Assembly: GCA_036227345.1 (NCBI GenBank)
Contig: CP109468.1
Location: 8,680,001-8,744,000, forward strand
Source of the DNA: Streptomyces sp. NBC_01463
GTDB lineage: Bacteria; Actinomycetota; Actinomycetes; Streptomycetales; Streptomycetaceae
Direction of reading: 5' to 3'
Length of the DNA: 64,000 bases
The stretch's first letter is position 1; each line of letters starts with the position of its first letter. Shown here piece by piece: positions 14,329 through 23,183 of the stretch. The notes under the pieces are model-generated. The model saw nothing but the letters and a program-made list of their open reading frames with translations, was not told where the DNA came from and did not search any database. Position numbers and translations under genes: made by a program.

Positions 14329-16437
14329 TCACCGCTCGGGCCGGTCCTCCAGTGCGTGCAGGACCTTGTCCAGAGTGATCGGCAGGTCTCGTACGCGCAC
14401 ACCGCAGGCGTGCCACACCGCGTTCGACACCGCGGCGGCCGTGCCGACGATGCCGATCTCTCCGATGCCCTTCGACCCCATGGCGTTGACGTGGGGGTCG
14501 TGCTCGTCGAGCCAGTGGGCCTCGACCTCGTCGACATCCGCGTTGGCCGCGATGTGGTAGCCCGCGAAGTCGTGGTTGACGACATGGCCGGTGCGGGGGT
14601 CGAGCACGCTGTTCTCGTGCAGGGCCATGGACAGCCCCATCGTCATCCCGCCGATGAACTGGGACCGTGCCGTGCGCGGGTTGATGATCCGGCCGGCGGC
14701 GAACACGCCGAGCAGGCGCGGCACCCGCACCTCGCCCGTGTCCACGTGGACGTGCGCCTCGGCGAACTGCGCGCCGAAGGCGTGCATCGCGTAGCGGTCG
14801 TCGAGCGGGCCGACGTCACCGGACGCCTCGGCCCCGTCCGGCGGCTCGGTCCCGAACCTGTCACGGAAGGCGCGTGCGGCCTCGACCACGGCCGAGCCCC
14901 ACGTCGCCGTCCCCGAGGAACCCCCGGCCACCGTCGCCATCGGGTAGTCGGTGTCACCGATCCGTACCTCCACCGCATCGACCGGTACGCCGAGCGCGTC
15001 CGCGGCGATCTGCGCCAGCGTGGTCCATGCGCCGGTGCCGAGGTCGGCCGCGCCGATCTCGGCGACATAGCGGTCGCCTTCCCGCCGGATCGTCGCCGTC
15101 GACCGCGGCATACGGTGCACCGGGTAGGTGGAGGACGCGACGCCCGTGCCGACCAGCCAGTCACCGCTGCGCCGCACGCCGGGCCGCGCATCACGCTCCG
15201 CCCAGCCGAACCGCGCCGCGCCCTCCCGCAGGCAGCCGACAAGGTCGCGGCTGGAGAACGGCTTGCCCGAACCGGGCTCGACGTCGGGCTCGTTGCGGAT
15301 CCGCAGCTCGACCGGGTCCATCCCCAGGCGCTCCGCCAGCTCGTCCATCGCCACCTCGGGCCCGAACATGCCGGGACACTCGCCGGGGGCGCGCATCCAG
15401 GACGGCACCGGGACATCCAGGGCAGCGAGCCTGTGCGTGGTCCGCCGGTTCGCCACCGCGTACATCATCCGGGAGGGCACACCGGTCTGCTCGGCGAACT
15501 CCTTGATCCGCGAAGTCTGTTCGACCACGTCGATCGAGAGGGCGGTCAGCTTGCCGTCGCGGCCGGCGCCGAGAGCGCACCGCTGGATGGTGGGTGTGCG
15601 GTAACCGGCGAGGGAGAACATCTGCTGACGGGTCAGCGCCAGTCGTACGGGCCGGCCGGGGACTGCGCGCGCGGCCATCGCGGCGAGGACCACATTGACG
15701 TGCGGCTCGCCCTTGGACCCGAACCCGCCACCGACGTACGGGCAGACGACCCGGATCCGTGCCTCGTCGAGGCCGAACACGGACGCCAGGGTGGCACGCG
15801 CGGGATGGACGCCCTGGGTGGAGTCCCACAGCGTCAGGAAGCCCTCGCCTGCCGGGTCCCAGAGGGCTGTCGTGGCGTGGGGTTCCATCGGGTTGTTGTG
15901 GTACATCGCGGTGGTGTAGGTCTGCTCGACCGTCACCTCCGCGGCCGCCATGGCTGCCGCGACGTCACCCTCCGCGGTGTCGGTGGGGAAGTCCGGGTTC
16001 ACCCGCTCGGGCGCGTACAGAGCCTCGTGGTCGGCCCGCAGTTCGGCGTCGTGCTCCTCCTGCGCGTAGGCCGGCCGGACGAGTGCGGCGGCATACCGGG
16101 CCACCTCGGAGCTGTCGGCGACGACCAGGGCGATGACCTGGCCGCGGAAGTCGACCGCCTCGTCCTGCAGGGCCGCCAGCTCTCGGTCCTCCGTGGAAGC
16201 CAGGCGCTCAGCGGTGTCGGGCGTGAGCACCGCGAGCACACCGTCGAGCGCTACGGCCGCGGAGGTGTCCAGCCCCGAGACGCGCCCCCGGGCGATCGTC
16301 GCCTGGACGGGATGCAGGTAGGCGACGTTCTCCAGGGGCGTCTCGTACGCATAGGTGGCGGTGCCCAGGACCTTGACCGCGCCGTCCCGGCGCGGCAGGT
16401 CACTGCCGATGGCGACCGGCTCGCTCAGGAAGGTCAT
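14329..16437 (-). CDS. Molybdenum hydroxylase, molybdopterin subunit (PaoC-like)
   Basis: A 702-residue xanthine-dehydrogenase-family large subunit. It has the VYVGGGFGSKG-type cofactor loop (VVCPYVGGGFGSKG), the MEPHATTA block and, near the C-terminus, GSKGIGEIGIVG containing the expected catalytic Glu. Size and sequence style match PaoC/YagR of the E. coli aldehyde oxidoreductase more than eukaryotic xanthine dehydrogenase. It would oxidise aldehydes or N-heterocycles using molybdenum cofactor (probably the cytosine dinucleotide form). It overlaps the FAD subunit gene by 3 bases in a TGATG-type junction; the order Fe-S, FAD, Mo is that of paoABC. No maturation (XdhC/PaoD-like) gene is adjacent. 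Confidence 0.9.
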   Translation of the reverse strand: MTFLSEPVAIGSDLPRRDGAVKVLGTATYAYETPLENVAYLHPVQATIARGRVSGLDTSAAVALDGVLAVLTPDTAERLASTEDRELAALQDEAVDFRGQVIALVVADSSEVARYAAALVRPAYAQEEHDAELRADHEALYAPERVNPDFPTDTAEGDVAAAMAAAEVTVEQTYTTAMYHNNPMEPHATTALWDPAGEGFLTLWDSTQGVHPARATLASVFGLDEARIRVVCPYVGGGFGSKGEPHVNVVLAAMAARAVPGRPVRLALTRQQMFSLAGYRTPTIQRCALGAGRDGKLTALSIDVVEQTSRIKEFAEQTGVPSRMMYAVANRRTTHRLAALDVPVPSWMRAPGECPGMFGPEVAMDELAERLGMDPVELRIRNEPDVEPGSGKPFSSRDLVGCLREGAARFGWAERDARPGVRRSGDWLVGTGVASSTYPVHRMPRSTATIRREGDRYVAEIGAADLGTGAWTTLAQIAADALGVPVDAVEVRIGDTDYPMATVAGGSSGTATWGSAVVEAARAFRDRFGTEPPDGAEASGDVGPLDDRYAMHAFGAQFAEAHVHVDTGEVRVPRLLGVFAAGRIINPRTARSQFIGGMTMGLSMALHENSVLDPRTGHVVNHDFAGYHIAANADVDEVEAHWLDEHDPHVNAMGSKGIGEIGIVGTAAAVSNAVWHACGVRVRDLPITLDKVLHALEDRPER

Positions 16438-17438
16438 CAGGCGTCCTCTCGGGCCAGGTCACGCAGGGTTGCCGCGAGGGTGCGGCGCAGCAGGGGGATC
16501 TTGAACGCGTTCCCGCCGTCCAGGCCTTCGGCGGGCCGGGCACCGACGAGTTCGGCGTCCGCGGCGGCACGGTAACTCTCCTCCGAGGCCGCGGCGCCCC
16601 GCAGCGTCTCCTCGGCCCGGTACGCGCGCCACGGCGCGTGCGCCACGCCACCGAACGCGATGCGCGCGTCAGTGATCACGCCGTCCTGGACCTCGAGCGC
16701 CGCAGCGACGCTGACCAGGGCGAACGCGTAGGAGGCACGGTCCCGTACCTTGCGATAGGCCGATCGGCGGGCGATGGACTGTGCGGGCAGGTCGATCGCG
16801 GTGATGAGTTCGCCGTGTTCGAGCACCGTGTCGCGCTCCGGGGTGTCGGCCGGCAGCCGGTGCAGGTCGACGAAGGGGATGGTGCGCTCGCCACCGGGGC
16901 CGAGCACGCGCACCTGTGCGTCGAGCGCGGACATCGCCACGGCCATGTCGGACGGATGGACCGCGATGCAGTGCTCGGAGGCGCCGAGGATCGCGTGGTT
17001 GCGGGTCCAGCCCCCGATCGCCGAGCAGCCCGTGCCGGGCTCCCGCTTGTTGCACGGTGTCGTGACGTCCTGGAAATAGACGCACCGGGTGCGTTGCAAC
17101 GGGTTGCCGCCGGTGGTGGCCATATTGCGCAACTGCCCCGAGGCGCCCGACAGCAGGGCTTGTGACAGCACGGGGAACCACTCGCGCACCCGCGGATCCG
17201 CTGCGAGTTCGCTGTTGCTGACACCCGCGCCGATCCTGAGCCCGCCCCCGCCGAGCTCCTCGATCCCGGCGGGCAGGAGATCGGTGACACCGACGACCAG
17301 ATCGGGTTCGACGAGGCCCAGCTTGAGGTGGTCCACCAGATTCGTGCCACCACCGAGGAACACGGCGCCGGGGACCCCCGCGACACTGCGCACGGCGGCG
17401 GCCGCGTCGGTGGGGTGCTGGTAGTCGAACGGCTTCAC
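16437..17438 (-). CDS. Molybdenum hydroxylase, FAD subunit (PaoB-like)
   Basis: A 333-residue FAD-binding subunit. FAD loop: AVFLGGGTNLVDHLK. Pyrophosphate/second loop: ATTGGNPLQRTRC. A Cys-rich insert follows, with CVYFQDVTTPCNK and the Cys of EPGTGCSAIGG. PaoB of E. coli has a comparable insert holding a [4Fe-4S] cluster, so an extra cluster is likely here. The GTG start at 17438 overlaps the Fe-S subunit stop by 4 bases; the longer upstream frame lies inside that gene and is not used. Confidence 0.88.
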   Translation of the reverse strand: MKPFDYQHPTDAAAAVRSVAGVPGAVFLGGGTNLVDHLKLGLVEPDLVVGVTDLLPAGIEELGGGGLRIGAGVSNSELAADPRVREWFPVLSQALLSGASGQLRNMATTGGNPLQRTRCVYFQDVTTPCNKREPGTGCSAIGGWTRNHAILGASEHCIAVHPSDMAVAMSALDAQVRVLGPGGERTIPFVDLHRLPADTPERDTVLEHGELITAIDLPAQSIARRSAYRKVRDRASYAFALVSVAAALEVQDGVITDARIAFGGVAHAPWRAYRAEETLRGAAASEESYRAAADAELVGARPAEGLDGGNAFKIPLLRRTLAATLRDLAREDA

Positions 17439-17995
17439 CCGGATACCTCCATGCCGGCCGCCCGCTGGACGCCGGACGCAGCGGCGGCGGCTTGCTGAAT
17501 GGCGGGCACGATGTTGACGTAGGCGGCGCAGCGGCACAGGTTGCCGCTCATCCGCTCGGCCACCTCCGCACGGTCGAGCGCCGGGGCCTCTGTGCCGCCG
17601 GTGACGGCGCTCGGCCAGCCCCGCGCGAACTCGTCGAGCATTCCGACCGCGGAGACGACCTGGCCCGGTGTGCAGTAGCCGCACTGGAAGGCGTCGCAGT
17701 CGATGAAGGCCTGCTGCACAGGATGCAGACCCCCCTCGGCGTGCTGATCACCGGCAGCGAGCCCCTCGGCGGTAACGACCTCGGCACCGTCCTGCGTGAC
17801 CGCCAGAGTGAGGCAGCTCAGCACACGCTGCCCGCCGGCCAGCACCGTGCACGCGCCGCACTGTCCGTGATCGCACCCCTTCTTGGGGCTCGTCACCCCC
17901 AACCGCTCGCGGAGGGCATCGAGCAGCGTCGTACGCGTGTCGACGGTCAGCTGACGCGTGATTCCGTCGACCTGCACGGTGATTTCACTTTTCAC
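17435..17995 (-). CDS. Molybdenum hydroxylase, [2Fe-2S] subunit (PaoA-like)
   Basis: A protein of about 186 residues with both [2Fe-2S] cluster sites of the family: the plant-ferredoxin type motif CDHGQCGACTVLAGGQRVLSC and the helical-domain motif FQCGYCTPGQ...NLCRCAAY. It passes electrons from the molybdenum centre to FAD. The start GTG 17995 (VKSEITVQVDG) matches the usual family start; GTG 18028 would add 11 residues. No Tat signal is visible, unlike E. coli PaoA, so the complex is probably cytoplasmic. Confidence 0.88.
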   Translation of the reverse strand: MKSEITVQVDGITRQLTVDTRTTLLDALRERLGVTSPKKGCDHGQCGACTVLAGGQRVLSCLTLAVTQDGAEVVTAEGLAAGDQHAEGGLHPVQQAFIDCDAFQCGYCTPGQVVSAVGMLDEFARGWPSAVTGGTEAPALDRAEVAERMSGNLCRCAAYVNIVPAIQQAAAAASGVQRAAGMEVSG

Positions 17996-18140
17996 CGCAC
18001 CAAGGTTCCCGACAACAGCTCGCCTCACACGGCGCCCGGTGCCAACTCACACAAGTGGCGGCAGTGCCGGATCAGCCGGAGCCGGAGCCGGAGCCCCGGC
18101 CGCGGGAGCACATGCCCGCACGGTGTTACGGTCGGGCGCC

Positions 18141-18686
18141 ATGAGCTGGCTTCCCGATGACTTCGTCCACCCTGTCCTGGTACCGCTGCCGGGCGGGGGC
18201 CATCACCTGCGGCCGATCCGGGAGGCGGATGCGCCGCACGACTATCGCGCCGTGATGGGCTCGCGCGAGCGGCTGTGGACCATCTTCGGTCCGGCCTGGG
18301 GCTGGCCCGCCGCCACCATGACCTACGAGGCCGACCGGGCCGACCTGTTGCGGCACGAGAAGGAGATAGCCGCCCACCAGTCCTTCAACTACGCGCTGTT
18401 CGACGAGGGGGAGACGGCACTCCTCGGCTGCGTCTACATCGACCCACCGGAGAAGTCCGGCGCGGACGGCGAAGTCGCCTGGTGGGTGGTGGACGATCTG
18501 GTGGGCGGCGAGGTCGAGCAGGCCCTCGACGCGCTGGTGCCGCGGTGGATCGCCGCCGACTGGCCGTTCGAGCGGCCGCGCCTCCTCGGCCGCGAGATCT
18601 CCTGGTCGCAGTGGCTCGCCCTGCCGGCGCACCCCGACGCATGGATGACCGATTCCAAAGGGTCAAATGCCGTATCCGGTGAGTGA
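18141..18686 (+). CDS. GNAT family N-acetyltransferase
   Basis: A 181-residue GNAT-like protein: the substrate-side start HHLRPIREADAPHDYRAVMG, the central strands FNYALFDEGETALLGCVYIDP and EVAWWVVDDLVGG, where the acetyl-CoA pyrophosphate loop would be. That loop is weakly conserved, so catalytic competence is not certain. Substrate unknown. It is divergent from the molybdenum hydroxylase operon; the ATG at 18141 is chosen because the longer frame runs into that operon's start. Confidence 0.72.
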   Translation: MSWLPDDFVHPVLVPLPGGGHHLRPIREADAPHDYRAVMGSRERLWTIFGPAWGWPAATMTYEADRADLLRHEKEIAAHQSFNYALFDEGETALLGCVYIDPPEKSGADGEVAWWVVDDLVGGEVEQALDALVPRWIAADWPFERPRLLGREISWSQWLALPAHPDAWMTDSKGSNAVSGE

Positions 18687-18827
18687 GCGCAGAGCGGTCT
18701 GCCCGGCACGGTCGTTGCGCCGGATCGCGGCCGTCAGCGCCAGGACGCCGCCCTGCGGGCTGAGCCAACCCCCGCAGGCGATTGTCCGGAACGGATCAGC
18801 ATGCGGGGATCGAGGGCTCCGGCGGAG

Positions 18828-19337
18828 TCAGGCGCCCACGGTCCCGTCGACACCTTCGCGGAGCAGGTCCGCGTGCCCGTTATGGCGGCCGTACTCCAGA
18901 AGCACGTGCACCATCACCATCCGCAGCGACACCTCCTCGTCCCATCGTGGCTGATGCCCGGCCTGGTCCAGGGACTCGGCCTCCCGTTCGATACGGCGCG
19001 AGTTCTCCACCTCGGCATCCCAGGCCGCGAACGCCTCGGCCCTGGTCGACGCACTCGCGTCGTACGCTGCCTGGAAGTCGATCTTGTCGGACCAGACCAT
19101 GGGCGCCTCGTTGTCCTCGAACACCCGGCGGAACCAAGCACGCTCCACTTCCGCCATGTGCCGCACCAGACCGAGCAGCGAAAGCGTGGACGGCGGCACC
19201 GACTGCTGCCGCAGCTCCTCGTCGGTGAGCCCTTCGCACTTCATGGCGAGGGTCGCGCGGTGGTAGTCGAGGAACGCCCGCAGCATGTCGCGTTCGCTGC
19301 CAACGCTGGGCGGTCCTATGCGGTTGTCGCTGCTCAT
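18828..19337 (-). CDS. DinB family protein
   Basis: A 169-residue DinB/YfiT-type four-helix-bundle protein (DUF664 branch). Characteristic blocks are MLRAFLDYHRATLAMKCEGLTDEEL, SLLGLVRHMAEVERAWFRRVF and the metal-binding end VLLEYGRHNGHADLLREGVDG. The His of LVRHMAEVE and the two His of GRHNGHAD would form the usual three-His metal site. Family members include thiol-dependent transferases; the actual reaction here is unknown. Confidence 0.85.
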   Translation of the reverse strand: MSSDNRIGPPSVGSERDMLRAFLDYHRATLAMKCEGLTDEELRQQSVPPSTLSLLGLVRHMAEVERAWFRRVFEDNEAPMVWSDKIDFQAAYDASASTRAEAFAAWDAEVENSRRIEREAESLDQAGHQPRWDEEVSLRMVMVHVLLEYGRHNGHADLLREGVDGTVGA

Positions 19338-19673
19338 CGGTCGTGCTCCTCATGCGTGCCGGCGTTGAGGGCCAGTATCCAGTCCCGTCGGCTGTCCCCC
19401 GTACGACGGCCGTCGACCGGACCTGATCGCTCCCACAGAGACCGCCGAGCACGGGAATGAGAAAGGCTCATCGGGCCCCGCTGCCGCAAATACCCCTCTG
19501 CTCCGGGCATGGCGAGGCCGGGGTGCCGGGACTGTCACGGGGCGGTGACGCGGACCGCCCGTGGGTGTCTCCGCCGAGAGTTTGTCGTTGTGTGAGTGGG
19601 TAAGGGACCTGTGATCGCCACAGGCGACAAACCGGTAGATAATGATCCAAAGATGCAGAGTAAGGAGGGTTTG
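19338..19673. other. Gene-free stretch upstream of bL37
   Basis: About 335 bases between the DinB gene (reading away) and the bL37 start. It contains the bL37 leader, with an AT-rich TAGATAAT at 19636-19643 that could be a -10 element, and no convincing ORF. Open frames on the minus strand here are low in family-like content. Confidence 0.4.
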
Positions 19674-19751
19674 ATGTCCTCGAAGCGACGTCGCAAGAAG
19701 AAGGCCCGCCGCAAGAACGGCGCAAACCACGGAAGCCGTCCGCAGACCTGA
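19674..19751 (+). CDS. Ribosomal protein bL37
   Basis: A 25-residue, extremely basic peptide beginning MSSKRRRKKKARRKNGANHG and ending SRPQT. This matches the actinobacterial large-subunit protein bL37 (pattern KRxRKK...ANHGxRP), first seen in mycobacterial ribosome structures, where it sits near the peptidyl-transferase region. The ATG follows AAGGAGGG at ideal spacing (19662-19669) and a terminator hairpin follows the stop, so it is a self-contained mini-gene. Confidence 0.85.
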   Translation: MSSKRRRKKKARRKNGANHGSRPQT

Positions 19752-19768
19752 GGGCGCGCAGACGCAAC

Positions 19769-19792
19769 CGGGGGCGGCCTCTGCCGCCCCCG
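19769..19792. terminator. Terminator hairpin of bL37
   Basis: A perfect 10-base stem (CGGGGGCGGC / GCCGCCCCCG) with a CTCT loop, 18 bases after the bL37 stop. Typical GC-only Streptomyces terminator. Confidence 0.7.
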
Positions 19793-19877
19793 ATCGCGTT
19801 TCCGCAGGTCCGTGGCGCGCCGGACCGAGACCGGCGATACCCGTCCGCTGCGGGGCCCCGCGTGCCGCGGGGTGGGC

Positions 19878-20672
19878 TCAGGGAAGGATCGAGTCCACGT
19901 AGCCGCCGTCCACCCGCAGCGCGCCACCCGTGGTCGCGGAGGCGAACGAGGAAGCCAGGTAGACCACCATGTGGGCGATCTCCTCCGGCTCGATGAGACG
20001 CTGGATCAGGGATTGCGGCCGGTGCACGCGCATGAACTCGCGCTGGGCCTCGTCCCACGGCAGATCCTTGTCGACCAGCTGGTAGACGAAGTCCTCGACA
20101 CCGCCGGTGTGCGTCGGCCCGGCGATGACGGAGTTGACCGTGACCCCCGTACCCGCCGCCTCCTTCGCGAAGCCGCGGGACACGGCCAGCAGCGCCGTCT
20201 TGGACATGCCGTAGTGGATCATCTCGGCCGGGACCACGACCGCCGAGTCGCTGGCGATGTACTGCACACGGCCCCAGCCGTTCTCCGTCATGCCCGGCAG
20301 GTACTCCCGCGTCATGCGGATCGAGGCCAGCACGTTCACCTCGAAGTAGCGGCGCCACTCGTCGTCGCTGATCTCCAGCGCCGGCTTGGCACCGAAGATA
20401 CCGAGGTTGTTGACGAGGATGTCGGCGTGCGGCAGCGCGTCCCGCACCTCCCGGGCGCCCTCGTCGGTGGCGATGTCGCCCGGTGCGGCGACGAACTCCG
20501 CCTCCGGATGCTGCGCCCGCAGGTGCTCGATGGCGGCTGCCACGGAGCCGGCGCTGCGGCCGTTGATCGCGACACGGGCCCCTGCTGCCGCGAGCCCGGC
20601 GGCGATCGCCGCACCGATTCCTTGCGTGGAGCCGGTGACGAGGGCCGTTTTTCCTGACAGATCGACGATCAT
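19878..20672 (-). CDS. SDR family oxidoreductase
   Basis: A 264-residue classical short-chain dehydrogenase. Cofactor motif TGSTQGIGAAIAAGL, then ILVNNLGIFG, the catalytic Ser in YIASDSAVVV, the YGMSK catalytic Tyr-Lys pair and the IAGPTHTGG loop after it. The Arg of INGRSAGS suggests NADPH preference. The C-terminus has the usual ITGGALRVDGG-like end (TTGGALRVDGGY). ATG 20672 with GGAAGG upstream is preferred to the longer frame. Substrate unknown; the neighbour upstream is the Tet(X)-like monooxygenase, read in the same direction after a 195-base gap containing a tandem repeat. Confidence 0.88.
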   Translation of the reverse strand: MIVDLSGKTALVTGSTQGIGAAIAAGLAAAGARVAINGRSAGSVAAAIEHLRAQHPEAEFVAAPGDIATDEGAREVRDALPHADILVNNLGIFGAKPALEISDDEWRRYFEVNVLASIRMTREYLPGMTENGWGRVQYIASDSAVVVPAEMIHYGMSKTALLAVSRGFAKEAAGTGVTVNSVIAGPTHTGGVEDFVYQLVDKDLPWDEAQREFMRVHRPQSLIQRLIEPEEIAHMVVYLASSFASATTGGALRVDGGYVDSILP

Positions 20673-20786
20673 GGGAGTCGCCTTCCCTGAATGGGTTGCG
20701 ATCAATCATCCGATAGGCGGGTAATCCGCCCATCGGTGCAGGCCGGTCCGGGCGGACGCGGGCGGGTGTGGGCCGATCGGCTCCGG

Positions 20787-20836
20787 CCGGTGTCAGCGCG
20801 TGCCGATGGTCCCGGTGTCAGCGCGTGCCGATGGTC
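20787..20836. repeat. 25-bp perfect tandem duplication
   Basis: Two identical adjacent 25-base units (20787-20811 and 20812-20836), each beginning CCGGTGTCAGCGCGTGCC, lie between the SDR gene and the 3' end of the monooxygenase gene. Confidence 0.92.
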
Positions 20837-20867
20837 ATGGGCCGTGTGCCGCGAGGGGCTTCGCCCA

Positions 20868-21995
20868 TCAGCCCTGTTGCGTGATCATCTCGAGCATCGT
20901 CCGGGCCGTGTTCTTCTCGGAGTCGATGCCATGGATCTCGGCGCCGTCGAAGGTGACGGGCTCGGCGCCGCGCGCGAACATGGCCTCTTCGTACGCGGCG
21001 AGCGCGGCCTCGACGTCGTCGGGAGACGCGGCGAGGGCCCTGCCGAGTTCGGCGCCGTCCAGCATGGCCAGATTGGCGCCCTCGCCGTTCGGTGCCGTGA
21101 GGTGGGCGGCGTCACCGAGCAGGGTGACCCCCGGCACCCGGTCCCACCGGTGGCCGGCCGGCAGGGTGTGGTGGGGGCGCAGCACGGGTGCGGTGTCGGC
21201 GTCCGTGAGCAGAGCTGTGAGCTCGGGTGCCCAGCCGTCGAACTCCCGCGCGATCCGTGCGGCTGCTGCGCCGGCGTCGCTGAAGTCGATGGCGGCGAAC
21301 CAGTCCAGCGGCTTGGACAGCGCCGTGTAGACGTGCAGGGTGTCACCGCTCTCCCGGTGGGCGACGATCTCCCTGCCGGGTGCGGGCGCGAGCATCGAAC
21401 CCCCGCCCACCAGCGCGGCGGAGCCCGGGTGGCGGGTGTCGGCGTCGAACAGGTACGTCTCGACGAACGAGGTGCCGACGTACGTGGGCGCGGAGGCGGA
21501 GACCAGCGGCCGCACGCGCGACCAGGCCCCGTCCGCACCGACCAGCAGGCTCGTCGCTTCCGTGCCGCCGTCGGTGAACGTCACCTCATGACGGCCGTCG
21601 CCGAGGGCGCGGGCCCCGCTGACCTTCCGCCCCCAGCGGACGGTGCCGGCCGGAAGCGAGTCGAGCAGGAGCCGTCGCAGATCGGCGCGCTGTACCTCGG
21701 GGCGTCCGCCCGTGCCGTCGTCGGCCATCTCGTGCAGCACGGTCCCGTCCTGTTCGACCAGCCGCATCGCCTGGCGGCCCTCGATGACGACGGCACGGAA
21801 CTCGTCCAGCAGCCCGGCCGCCTCCAGCGCGCGCTGCCCGTTGTAGTCGTGGATGTCGAGCATCCCGCCCTGCGCGCGCGCCGACGCGGAGGCCTCGGCC
21901 TCGTGGACCGTGACCAGGATGCCGTGGAGGTGCAGGACGCGGGCCAGCGTGAGTCCGCCGAGGCCGGCTCCGATGATGGTGACGGGGGTGTGCAT
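20868..21995 (-). CDS. FAD-dependent monooxygenase, Tet(X)-like
   Basis: A 375-residue group A flavoprotein monooxygenase. FAD fold: VTIIGAGLGGLTLARVLHLHG; second FAD motif: TLLGDAAHLTAPNGEGANLAM. The stretch AQGGMLDIHDYNGQRALEAAG, followed by RPEVQRADLRRLLLDSLP, is strikingly like Tet(X) tetracycline-inactivating enzymes, and the length fits. It would hydroxylate an aromatic or polycyclic substrate with NADPH and oxygen. The start ATG 21995 is the first at the family N-terminus. A TetR regulator lies upstream in the same direction and an MMPL exporter is divergent from that regulator, which suits a detoxification or antibiotic role. Tetracycline itself as substrate is only a guess. Confidence 0.85.
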   Translation of the reverse strand: MHTPVTIIGAGLGGLTLARVLHLHGILVTVHEAEASASARAQGGMLDIHDYNGQRALEAAGLLDEFRAVVIEGRQAMRLVEQDGTVLHEMADDGTGGRPEVQRADLRRLLLDSLPAGTVRWGRKVSGARALGDGRHEVTFTDGGTEATSLLVGADGAWSRVRPLVSASAPTYVGTSFVETYLFDADTRHPGSAALVGGGSMLAPAPGREIVAHRESGDTLHVYTALSKPLDWFAAIDFSDAGAAAARIAREFDGWAPELTALLTDADTAPVLRPHHTLPAGHRWDRVPGVTLLGDAAHLTAPNGEGANLAMLDGAELGRALAASPDDVEAALAAYEEAMFARGAEPVTFDGAEIHGIDSEKNTARTMLEMITQQG

Positions 21996-22198
21996 GATCG
22001 CTCCTCCGGGTCGGGGGCCGCCCGATCGTCTGCGGCGGCCGTCCCTGGAACGGTGCAATGTCCCGCCGACAGGCCGCCGACAGCGGGCCGACAGCATCGG
22101 GCGGCCACCGACATCCGCTCGACGCGGCGTCGGATGCCCTTACGGATCCGCCGGGCCCCTTCCGGATCATGAGCGCCGGTCAGGTCCTCCCGTCCGCG

Positions 22199-22921
22199 TC
22201 AGGCGTGGCTCGCGGGTGCGGGGATGCGGCGGTTCACATCGTCCAGCAGGTTCTGGATCGCCCCGCGGAACATCTCGCCCTGGTGTTCACCGAGGAAGGA
22301 ACTGTGCCCGAACACCTCCAGCACGACGAGGCCGTGCAGGTGTCCCCACGAGCTCAGCAGGAGTGCGGTCGCGGCGGGCGGGAGATGCCCGAGACCGTAG
22401 TGCGGCAGCTGCTCCAGGTAGGTGCGCAGCGCCGGTGAGAGCGCGGAGGTCTCGGCCGCGGCGAGCTGCTCCTGGGTGAACCCGCCGAACATCTCGTGCT
22501 CGAAGATCGCGCTCATCCGGCGCATCGCCTGGGTGGTGGGGCCGTCGGCGGGGGCCGCGTAGCCCCGCAGGGGTGTTCCGTACAGGAGTTGGAAGCGTTC
22601 GGGGTGGGAGGTCGCCCAGTTCCGGTAGCCCTCGGCCGCGATCACCAGGCGGGGCAGGGGCGGGCCCTCCGCCGGGTTGTCGACGGCGGCCTGCACGGCG
22701 TCGGCCAGGTCGTCGTACGCCTTGGTGACGAGGACCGTGACGAGGGCGTCCCGGCTCGGGAAGTAGTGGTACAGCGCCTGCACGGTCATCCCCAGGCTCC
22801 GGGCGACGGCCCGCAGGGACAGGGCCGCGGGCCCGTGTTCGGCGATGTGGCGTTCGGCGGCGTCCACGATCTCCTGGGTGGCCGCGGTCCGGCGTCGCTC
22901 GCGCAGGGAGGGCTGGGTCAT
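22199..22921 (-). CDS. TetR family regulator, WHG-type C-terminus
   Basis: A 240-residue TetR protein. DNA-binding domain: TQEIVDAAERHIAEHGPAALSLRAVARSLGMTVQALYHYFPSRDALV. The C-terminal part carries LLLSSWGHLHGLVVLEVFGH, the mark of the WHG (TetR_C_33) ligand domain. ATG 22921 has AGAGGAA at good spacing; in-frame codons further up are not needed. The gene stands between the monooxygenase (same strand) and the MMPL exporter (divergent, 262-base gap), and probably controls one or both. Confidence 0.87.
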   Translation of the reverse strand: MTQPSLRERRRTAATQEIVDAAERHIAEHGPAALSLRAVARSLGMTVQALYHYFPSRDALVTVLVTKAYDDLADAVQAAVDNPAEGPPLPRLVIAAEGYRNWATSHPERFQLLYGTPLRGYAAPADGPTTQAMRRMSAIFEHEMFGGFTQEQLAAAETSALSPALRTYLEQLPHYGLGHLPPAATALLLSSWGHLHGLVVLEVFGHSSFLGEHQGEMFRGAIQNLLDDVNRRIPAPASHA

Positions 22922-23183
22922 TGCGGATTCCTCTACGGGCATGGGGCGACCGTGAAACCGCCGCCGCTGTGGACCATCCGGTGAGTGCGAGATGCCAGGA
23001 AAATCTAACACTGCCAAATTTCTTGGTGCCCCACTAACGTCACTCACGGCGACGAAGAGGGCAACACCGCTGCCGCTCCTGCCGAGTTGGAGAAGGGCTG
23101 CGGATCATCACCGCACCTTCCCCCAGGCCGGCCCGGCCGTCTCGCGTCGCATTTCACCGTATGGACACCGAAGGAGAACGGGC

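Noticed and set aside
14356..16575. 739-codon open frame antisense to the molybdopterin subunit
   Set aside because: The sense strand encodes a clear molybdenum hydroxylase; the antisense translation has no recognisable domain.
19350..19730. 126-codon minus-strand frame over the bL37 gene
   Set aside because: It reads through the bL37 gene, its leader and its strong ribosome-binding site on the opposite strand and shows no family content.
23014..23026. CCAA-N5-TTGG dyad before the MMPL gene
   Set aside because: Arms of only four bases; too short to claim as the TetR operator although the place is right.
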